Below the pieces are notes generated by a model, which saw only the letters and a program-made list of their open reading frames with translations, did not search any database and was not told the DNA's origin. The position numbers and the translations under genes are program-made. 64,000 nucleotides of DNA from PALSA-1353 sp050014015 (GTDB lineage Bacteria; Planctomycetota; Phycisphaerae; Tepidisphaerales; Tepidisphaeraceae), in the NCBI GenBank assembly GCA_050014015.1, contig JBEKEC010000046.1, positions 1 to 64,000 on the forward strand. The letters are read 5' to 3'. Within the stretch, counting starts at the first letter, position 1, and each line of letters starts with the position of its first letter. Below, one piece after another: positions 59,075 to 64,000 of the stretch.

Positions 59075-59491
59075 TTGAATAGCTATCAAGGTCCGATAAG
59101 AGCGCTGGTCGCCGACGATGACCCGGCCAGCCTTTTGATTCTGGAATCGCTGGCGAATTCGCTTGGGCTGGAAACGGTCGTGGCGACAAATGTCGCCAGC
59201 GCGAGGGGATTGCTGAGCCAGGTCGTTCCGCACATCGCGATTCTGGACGTCATGTTTCCAGACGGGGACGGCGTTGACGTTCTCCTTGACATCCGCAGGG
59301 CTCAAATGCCGACGGCCGTCGCACTTATTTCGGCGAACCTGGCGGAATTCCCTTTCCATAAGTGTGGAGAGAACAAGCCAGACATCATTTTCAACAAGCC
59401 GCTCGATAGTGATGCGGTCCGTGCATGGCTCGTCAAGCAGATCGCGAGTCTCGACGGGTGTACTGATCCGTCGGAAAGACTCCACATTTGA
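59075..59491 (+). CDS. Stand-alone response regulator receiver domain
   Basis: 138 residues starting at TTG, six bases after GAGG. The acidic pocket is ADDDP near residues 15-18, the phosphorylated Asp is in AILDVMFPDGDGV and the conserved Lys in FNKPLD; Ser in LISANLAEF is at the Thr/Ser position. There is no output domain and no histidine kinase next to it. It would act through protein contacts, as CheY-type proteins do, or as a phosphate sink. Confidence 0.88.
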   Translation: MNSYQGPIRALVADDDPASLLILESLANSLGLETVVATNVASARGLLSQVVPHIAILDVMFPDGDGVDVLLDIRRAQMPTAVALISANLAEFPFHKCGENKPDIIFNKPLDSDAVRAWLVKQIASLDGCTDPSERLHI

Positions 59492-59538
59492 TGGCGATCT
59501 TCCAAAGATCGGCAAGACGTCACCGGCCCCGGAGTCAA

Positions 59539-60252
59539 TTACGTCCCGCGGGTCCGGGAAATTTCCACCAATAGCTTAAACAGCGCCAAATGCTCCGGCT
59601 CGTCGATGAGGCGTTCGGGATGCCATTGGACGGCGGCGAAGAAGGGAAAGGTGGGGTCCTCGAAACCTTCGATGACGCCGTCGGGGGCGGTGGCGACGAC
59701 GCGCAGGCCGCGGCCGAGGCGGTCGGCGGCTTGCTTGTGATAACTGTTGACGGAAATCTGGGGTTTGCCTATGGCCTGGCCGAGGTGCGAGGCAAGATCG
59801 ACGGAGACGTTATGGCGGGGAAGTTCGTCGCCGATCTTGCGGTGTTCCAGGGGATTGGAGCGGACGAAATCGGGGAGGAATTGGTGCATGCTTCCGCCAC
59901 GGTGGACGTTCATCAACTGTGAGCCGAGGCAGACGCCCAGAGCGGGAAGGCGGCGGCGTTCGACTTCGGCAAGGAGTGCCAACTCGAATTTCTGGCGGGC
60001 GGGGTCAACGCGAACCGCCTTGGGATGCCAGGATTGGCCGTAGAGGGCGGGGTCGAGATCGTTTCCGCCGGTGAAGAGGAAGCCGGCGCAGGCATCGACG
60101 AATTGGCCGATGAGGGCGAGATCGGATTGATAGGGAAGCAGCAGCGGCAGGCCGCCGGCGCGTTCGACGGACTTGGCGTAGGCGTAGGGCGATTCGTATT
60201 TGTCGCCGTCGTCGTGGGAGTCGAGGGTGATGCCGATGAGGGGTCGGGTCAT
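59539..60252 (-). CDS. Class-I glutamine amidotransferase-like peptidase (PuuD/C26 family)
   Basis: 237 residues. MTRPLIGITLDSHDD and GGLPLLLPYQSD open the family, LFTGGNDLDPALYG is typical, and the catalytic Cys is in LGVCLGSQLMNVHRGGSM. The His-Glu pair is in FFAAVQWHPER. Such enzymes hydrolyse gamma-glutamyl amides, such as gamma-glutamyl-GABA in putrescine breakdown, but no other put genes are seen so the substrate is open. It is divergent from the Uma2 gene. Confidence 0.92.
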   Translation of the reverse strand: MTRPLIGITLDSHDDGDKYESPYAYAKSVERAGGLPLLLPYQSDLALIGQFVDACAGFLFTGGNDLDPALYGQSWHPKAVRVDPARQKFELALLAEVERRRLPALGVCLGSQLMNVHRGGSMHQFLPDFVRSNPLEHRKIGDELPRHNVSVDLASHLGQAIGKPQISVNSYHKQAADRLGRGLRVVATAPDGVIEGFEDPTFPFFAAVQWHPERLIDEPEHLALFKLLVEISRTRGT

Positions 60253-60290
60253 GGAATTGAAGAATATGCTATAATGAAGGCGAGGCCAAT

Positions 60291-60992
60291 ATGGCGCAAT
60301 TGCAGACGAGTCGAGCGGTCCGGGGAGAGGTGGATGAGTTGCGCTCCGGAGACCGGATGACGCGAGAAGAATTTCATCGCATTTACGAGCGAATGCCGGA
60401 GGATTTCAAGGCGGAGCTCGTCGGAGGGATTGTTTACGTGGCTTCACCACTGAGAGTTGGGCATGGAACCGCCCATTCGGTTCTCAACGCGGCTTTGGCC
60501 ATGTACATGTCCGCAACCCCAGGGGTGGAAGCAGGGGACAACGTTACGGTGCTTCTTAGCGACGATTCCGAGCCGCAACCCGATTTGTTCCTGAGAATTC
60601 TGCCGAAATACGGGGGCCAATCGAAAACCACGAAGGGGGATTACCTCCAGGGACCGCCAGAACTATTGGCGGAGATTGCGTACAGTTCGCGAGCGATCGA
60701 TCTTCACGCCAAGCGAGACATTTATGCGCGCTATGGCGTTTTGGAGTATCTGGTTCTATCGCTGAAAGAACGGGAGCTGAAATGGTTCGATTTACGGGCG
60801 AACAAGGAACTAGCCGCTGATAGCGACGGGGTATGCCGGGTTCACGCCTTTCCCGGGCTTTGGATTCACGTTGAAGCGATCCTGCAACGCAATTATCAGC
60901 AGTTGATGGCAATGCTGAAGCAGGGACTGGAATCGCCGGAGCACGCGGATTTTGTGGCGAAGCTGGCGTCGGCACATAAGCCGCGAGGTTAA
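60291..60992 (+). CDS. Uma2 family (DUF820) putative endonuclease
   Basis: 233 residues with the PD-(D/E)XK-like fold of Uma2: MTREEFHRIYERMPEDFKAE, LVGGIVYVASPLRVGHGTAH, EPQPDLFLRI (catalytic Asp), PELLAEIAYSSRAIDLHAKR and YARYGVLEYLVL. In the usual motif EVLSPST follows the Glu; here EIAYSS is close. Genes of this family are abundant in planctomycetes and cyanobacteria and their role is unknown, perhaps tied to mobile DNA. The start is the ATG after AAGGCGAGG. It is convergent with typA across a palindrome. Confidence 0.9.
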   Translation: MAQLQTSRAVRGEVDELRSGDRMTREEFHRIYERMPEDFKAELVGGIVYVASPLRVGHGTAHSVLNAALAMYMSATPGVEAGDNVTVLLSDDSEPQPDLFLRILPKYGGQSKTTKGDYLQGPPELLAEIAYSSRAIDLHAKRDIYARYGVLEYLVLSLKERELKWFDLRANKELAADSDGVCRVHAFPGLWIHVEAILQRNYQQLMAMLKQGLESPEHADFVAKLASAHKPRG

Positions 60993-60993
60993 C

Positions 60994-61015
60994 CCACGGA
61001 TGGCCATCCGTGGGC
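60994..61015. terminator. 22-bp palindrome between convergent genes
   Basis: CCCACGGATGG and CCATCCGTGGG form a perfect palindrome followed by CTTTGG. It starts two bases after the Uma2 stop and ends eleven before the typA stop, suiting a bidirectional terminator; it belongs to the same format as 29081 and 50108. Confidence 0.65.
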
Positions 61016-61025
61016 TTTGGTTGGG

Positions 61026-62879
61026 TCACGCTTCCACCGTGGTAGCCTGCTTGCGGTTGGCGCGTTTGCGGGCGTTTTCGTCGAGCAAATCCTTTCGCAG
61101 ACGAATGCTGCCGGGGGTGACTTCCACCAGTTCGTCCTCCTCGATGTATTCCAGGGCTTGTTCGAGGGTCATTTTGCGCGCGGGCTTGAGGATGATGTTT
61201 TCGTCGCTGCTGGTGGTGCGCATGTTGGAAAGCTTCTTGGCCTTGGTGGGGTTGACGACGATGTCGTCTTCGCGGCAATGCTCGCCGACGACCTGTCCTT
61301 CGTAAACGGGTTCGCCGGGTTCGACGAACATGACGCCGCGGTCCTGGAGGGTGTTCAGGGCGTAAGCGTTGACGTTGGCGGCGACGTTGGAAATCATGAC
61401 GCCGTTGGCGCGCACGGGGACATCGCCGCGGAGCGGGGCATATTCGTGGAAATTGTGGTGCATGATGGCCTGGCCCTGGGTGGCGTTGAGCATGCGGGTG
61501 CGGAGGCCGATCAGGCCGCGGGCGGGAATGGTGAATTCCAGGTGGACTTGGCCGGCGCGGTTGTCCATGCGGACGAGTTCACCGCGGCGATTTCCGACCA
61601 ATTCCATCGCCCCGCCGAGGTTTTTCTCGGGAACGTCGATGACGAGATATTCGATAGGCTCCAGGGTATTGCCCTCGTCGTCTTTTTTGAGGATGACGTG
61701 GGGCTTGCTGATGGATAGCTCATAGCCCTCGCGGCGCATGTTTTCGATGAGGATGCCGAGATGGAGCAGGCCGCGGCCGGAGACTTTGAAGGCGTCCTTG
61801 ACGGCGGTTTCCTCGAGCTTGAGGGCGACGTTGCTTTCCAGTTCCTTGAACAGGCGTTCGCGGAGGTTTCGGCTGGTGACGTACTTGCCCTCTTTGCCGA
61901 CGAAGGGGGAATCGTTGACGCTGAACATCATGGTAAGCGTTGGCGGCTCGATTTCGGTGGCGACCAGCGGCTGGGGGTCGATCGGATCGCAGATGGAATC
62001 AGCGATGTCGACGGTTTCCAGGCCGACCAGGGCGACGATGTCGCCGGCCTCGGCTTCCTCGACGTCCTTTCGACCGAGGCCGTCGAAGACCTGGACCTGC
62101 TGAACTTTGGTTTTGATGCGTGCGCCGTCGCGTCGGACGACCGTGATCTGTTGTCCGCTGCGGATTCGGCCGTTGAAAATCCGGCCGACGCCGATGCGCC
62201 CGACGTAGTCGTTGTAGAGAATGCTGCTGATCTGGATCTGGAGGGATTTGTCCGGATCGCCATGGGGAGCGGGGATGTGCTTGAGGAGTGCTTCGAAGAC
62301 GGGAATGATATCGGTGCCCTTCTGCTCCAGATGCCAGGAGGCGGTGCCGGCGCGGCCGCTGGCGTAGAGGACGGGGAAATCGAGGGTTTCATCGTCGGCG
62401 CCGAGCTCGACAAACAGGTCGAAGACCTCGTCGAGAACCTGGTGGGCGCGGGCGTCCTGGCGGTCAATCTTATTGATGACGACGATGGGGCGCAGCTCGT
62501 GCTGGAAGGCCTTTTTGAGAACGAAGCGGGTCTGGGGCATGGGTCCCTCGGCGGCATCGACCAGGAGGAAGACGCCGTCGGCCATGCCGAGGACGCGCTC
62601 GACCTCGCCGCCGAAATCGGCGTGGCCGGGGGTGTCGATCAGGTTGATCTTGGTGGTTATGCCGTCGGGGCTGGTGTAGTTGATGGCGACGTTCTTGGCC
62701 AGGATGGTGATCCCCCGCTCGCGCTCCAGGGGATTGGAATCGAGCAGGGTGTCCTGCTGGACCTGGCTGTCGCGGAAATTACCGCTTTGGCGAAGCAGCG
62801 CATCCACGAGCGTGGTCTTGCCATGATCGACGTGGGCGATGATGGCGACGTTGCGGATACTGTTACGCACCTGATTCAT
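61026..62879 (-). CDS. typA: Ribosome-associated GTPase TypA/BipA
   Basis: 617 residues from the ATG at 62879, where homology begins (MNQVRNSIRNVAIIAHVDHG). The GTPase motifs are AHVDHGKTT (G1), RERGITI (G2), DTPGHADFGGEV (G3) and NKIDR (G4). Domains II, III and V follow, and the unique C-terminal region has VGRIFNGRIRSGQ, GRGLLHLGILIENMRREGYE and the TypA-specific R.LIGLRTRMLNATQGQ-like stretch. It helps late ribosome assembly and stress growth. An in-frame ATG 17 codons earlier is less likely. Confidence 0.97.
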   Translation of the reverse strand: MNQVRNSIRNVAIIAHVDHGKTTLVDALLRQSGNFRDSQVQQDTLLDSNPLERERGITILAKNVAINYTSPDGITTKINLIDTPGHADFGGEVERVLGMADGVFLLVDAAEGPMPQTRFVLKKAFQHELRPIVVINKIDRQDARAHQVLDEVFDLFVELGADDETLDFPVLYASGRAGTASWHLEQKGTDIIPVFEALLKHIPAPHGDPDKSLQIQISSILYNDYVGRIGVGRIFNGRIRSGQQITVVRRDGARIKTKVQQVQVFDGLGRKDVEEAEAGDIVALVGLETVDIADSICDPIDPQPLVATEIEPPTLTMMFSVNDSPFVGKEGKYVTSRNLRERLFKELESNVALKLEETAVKDAFKVSGRGLLHLGILIENMRREGYELSISKPHVILKKDDEGNTLEPIEYLVIDVPEKNLGGAMELVGNRRGELVRMDNRAGQVHLEFTIPARGLIGLRTRMLNATQGQAIMHHNFHEYAPLRGDVPVRANGVMISNVAANVNAYALNTLQDRGVMFVEPGEPVYEGQVVGEHCREDDIVVNPTKAKKLSNMRTTSSDENIILKPARKMTLEQALEYIEEDELVEVTPGSIRLRKDLLDENARKRANRKQATTVEA

Positions 62880-63073
62880 TCTATGACTTTCGTTGCAAAA
62901 TTGTTGTACCTGAGCATCCAACGCCGTCAAAAACCGCGTTTCCCAGCGGCTAAAAAGGGATTCGACAATCGGCGATTTCCCAATTAGAACGTCATTTAGA
63001 ACGTCGTTGCGGGATGGATAGGATACTGTCGCGGTTATAAGTACACAATCTCTTTACCCTTTGGGAGGCATTT

Positions 63074-63463
63074 ATGAGGAAGCTGACGGCGATACTAGCG
63101 CCCATCGCATTGGCGGCGGGCATTTGCGGCATGTTGAAGGCGGACGACTCGGCCCCGCCACCGGCCCCGTCGCAAACGACGGATAGCTGGCAAGTCAAGG
63201 ATGAGTACGTCTGGTGGGTCGAGCACCAGTCGGCGATCGCCAACGACGCCGGGATGAGCGGAGTGCAAGCGGTGATCGAGGCCAAGAATCTGCTTGGGGC
63301 GAAGGGGCAGCCGGCGATCGATTTCTTCACCAAGGCGTTGTACGACTCGAAGAACCGGACGGTTCAGCGGCAGATTCGCCTGACGCTGTTCGATCTGTAC
63401 AAGGAACAGGGGCAGACCGACAAGGCGCTGGATCAGTTGCAGCAGTTGATGATGGATCAGTGA
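63074..63463 (+). CDS. Small secreted helical protein
   Basis: 129 residues. The ATG lies five bases after GGGAGG. Signal peptide MRKLTAILAPIALAAGICGM (cleavage near MLKA-D), a Pro-rich linker, then helices that fit one or two TPR-like pairs (FFTKALYDSKNRTVQRQIRL, LFDLYKEQGQTDKALDQLQQ). Probably periplasmic. No family recognised. Confidence 0.78.
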   Translation: MRKLTAILAPIALAAGICGMLKADDSAPPPAPSQTTDSWQVKDEYVWWVEHQSAIANDAGMSGVQAVIEAKNLLGAKGQPAIDFFTKALYDSKNRTVQRQIRLTLFDLYKEQGQTDKALDQLQQLMMDQ

Positions 63464-63698
63464 AGGCGGAGTTGCTCGTATCCCGCGTGCGCAATCATCC
63501 GGCCGATTTTTCGGGTGGGAATGACGGGCGATTTGAGTCCAAATCTCGTCATCCCGACTTTGTTGCAGCACGGTTGCCCGTACCGGTCCAGAGATTACAG
63601 TCGTTCCCCTTATCCTAAGCGGGAAATCGTGGCGGAACTACGATCAAAGGCCCCCGACCCATTCACGCCCCCTTTGAATTTCGCGCGTGCAGCGATAG
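63464..63698. other. Intergenic region before the LRR gene
   Basis: I see no gene, RNA or clear repeat in these 235 bases. Confidence 0.5.
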
Positions 63699-64000
63699 TC
63701 ATGCGACAATCTTGCAGTTCGGAAGGGCTTTCCGGAGTTGCTCAACGGTTGCAGATGACACGCTGCAACCTTTCACGTTGAGCATTTTTAGCGAGGTCAT
63801 TCGCCGTAGCGACTCAAGTACCTTGTCAGTCGTATTGGTATCCGCCAAGTCGAGCACTTTCAGATGTCGGAACGCCAGTAACGAGCACAGAGCGGACTCG
63901 GCGATATGCTTGCATTTGTACAGGACCAGGGAATGAAACTGTGGTTGGGTAGCCAATTCCATTAGAGTTCCAAGATCGGCGTCCTGCAGTCCAAAATCGG
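63699..64000 (-). CDS. Leucine-rich-repeat protein, 3' end (runs off the window)
   Basis: The minus-strand frame is open to the window edge; about 100 C-terminal residues are visible. Repeats of the cysteine-containing LRR type occur: FHSLVLYKCKHIAESALCSL, then FRHLKVLDLADTNTTDKVLE and SLKMLNVKGCSVSSATVEQL, ending RKALPNCKIVA. The spacing of about 24 residues and Asn/Cys positions match LRR proteins common in planctomycetes. The N-terminus lies beyond position 64000, so cell location and partner domains are unknown. Confidence 0.78.
   Translation of the reverse strand, partial: DFGLQDADLGTLMELATQPQFHSLVLYKCKHIAESALCSLLAFRHLKVLDLADTNTTDKVLESLRRMTSLKMLNVKGCSVSSATVEQLRKALPNCKIVA

Noticed and set aside
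61761..62987. Plus-strand frame of 408 codons opposite typA
   Set aside because: Antisense of a conserved GTPase gene.

Overview
The window is high-GC bacterial DNA. The gene set fits a Planctomycetota bacterium, probably near the Phycisphaerae: a PEP-CTERM anchored protein, an oversized signal peptidase I with a zinc ribbon, a glutamyl-tRNA synthetase with an insert, many TPR and multi-TM proteins, Uma2 and S23 (four-helix-bundle) genes, and frequent GTG/TTG starts. This placement is inferred from gene content; there is no rRNA gene.

Layout. 0-1.5 kb: two small hypothetical genes, short direct repeats, a hairpin and a 250-bp GGGTTCAAG-type tandem repeat. 1.5-10 kb: an MFS exporter, a GT39-like glycosyltransferase, a TPR-secretin outer-membrane protein and guaA. 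10-12.9 kb: a degraded hicB-hicA pair, a secreted protein, an IS630-type transposase remnant, and an S23 gene between repeat arms. 12.9-23.5 kb: a long minus-strand run of three TPR proteins, a DUF502 membrane protein, hpf, ptsN, ptsH, ptsI and RNase E/G; it looks like a regulatory phosphotransferase chain coupled to ribosome hibernation and RNA turnover. 23.5-26.2 kb: ribF with a disrupted 5' end, next to a membrane-protein gene bracketed by a 123-bp exact repeat. 26-36 kb: an ECF sigma factor with a membrane-anchored extension, a YhfC-like intramembrane protease, an OpgC-like acyltransferase, a dienelactone hydrolase, a GspF/PilC-pseudopilin pair, DUF6883/DUF4926, a HicB-like protein, a MoxR/ChlI-like ATPase and mazEF.

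36.4-47.4 kb is mostly housekeeping: psd-pssA (phosphatidylethanolamine synthesis), gltX, smpB, tRNA-Leu, lepB, pdxA, an Xaa-Pro peptidase, and accB-accC split by an S23 gene element. 47.4-49 kb has no convincing gene but many hairpins and an 84-bp direct repeat, followed by a structured leader and the PEP-CTERM gene. 50-54.7 kb is an accessory island of five small lipoproteins carrying a complete IS1-family insertion. 55-64 kb: a PPi-type phosphofructokinase, a zinc-ribbon membrane protein, an acyltransferase, an orphan antitoxin-like regulator, tRNA-Cys, a lone response-regulator receiver, a class-I amidotransferase peptidase, Uma2, typA, a small secreted protein and the end of a leucine-rich-repeat gene.

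The most interesting signal is a set of inverted repeats whose arms are made of short 8-10 bp tandem words. Several are empty hairpins in intergenic DNA, and two enclose an S23 four-helix-bundle gene, one of them inside the accB-accC operon. The architecture resembles 23S rRNA intervening sequences (S23 gene, complementary ends) but sits outside rRNA.
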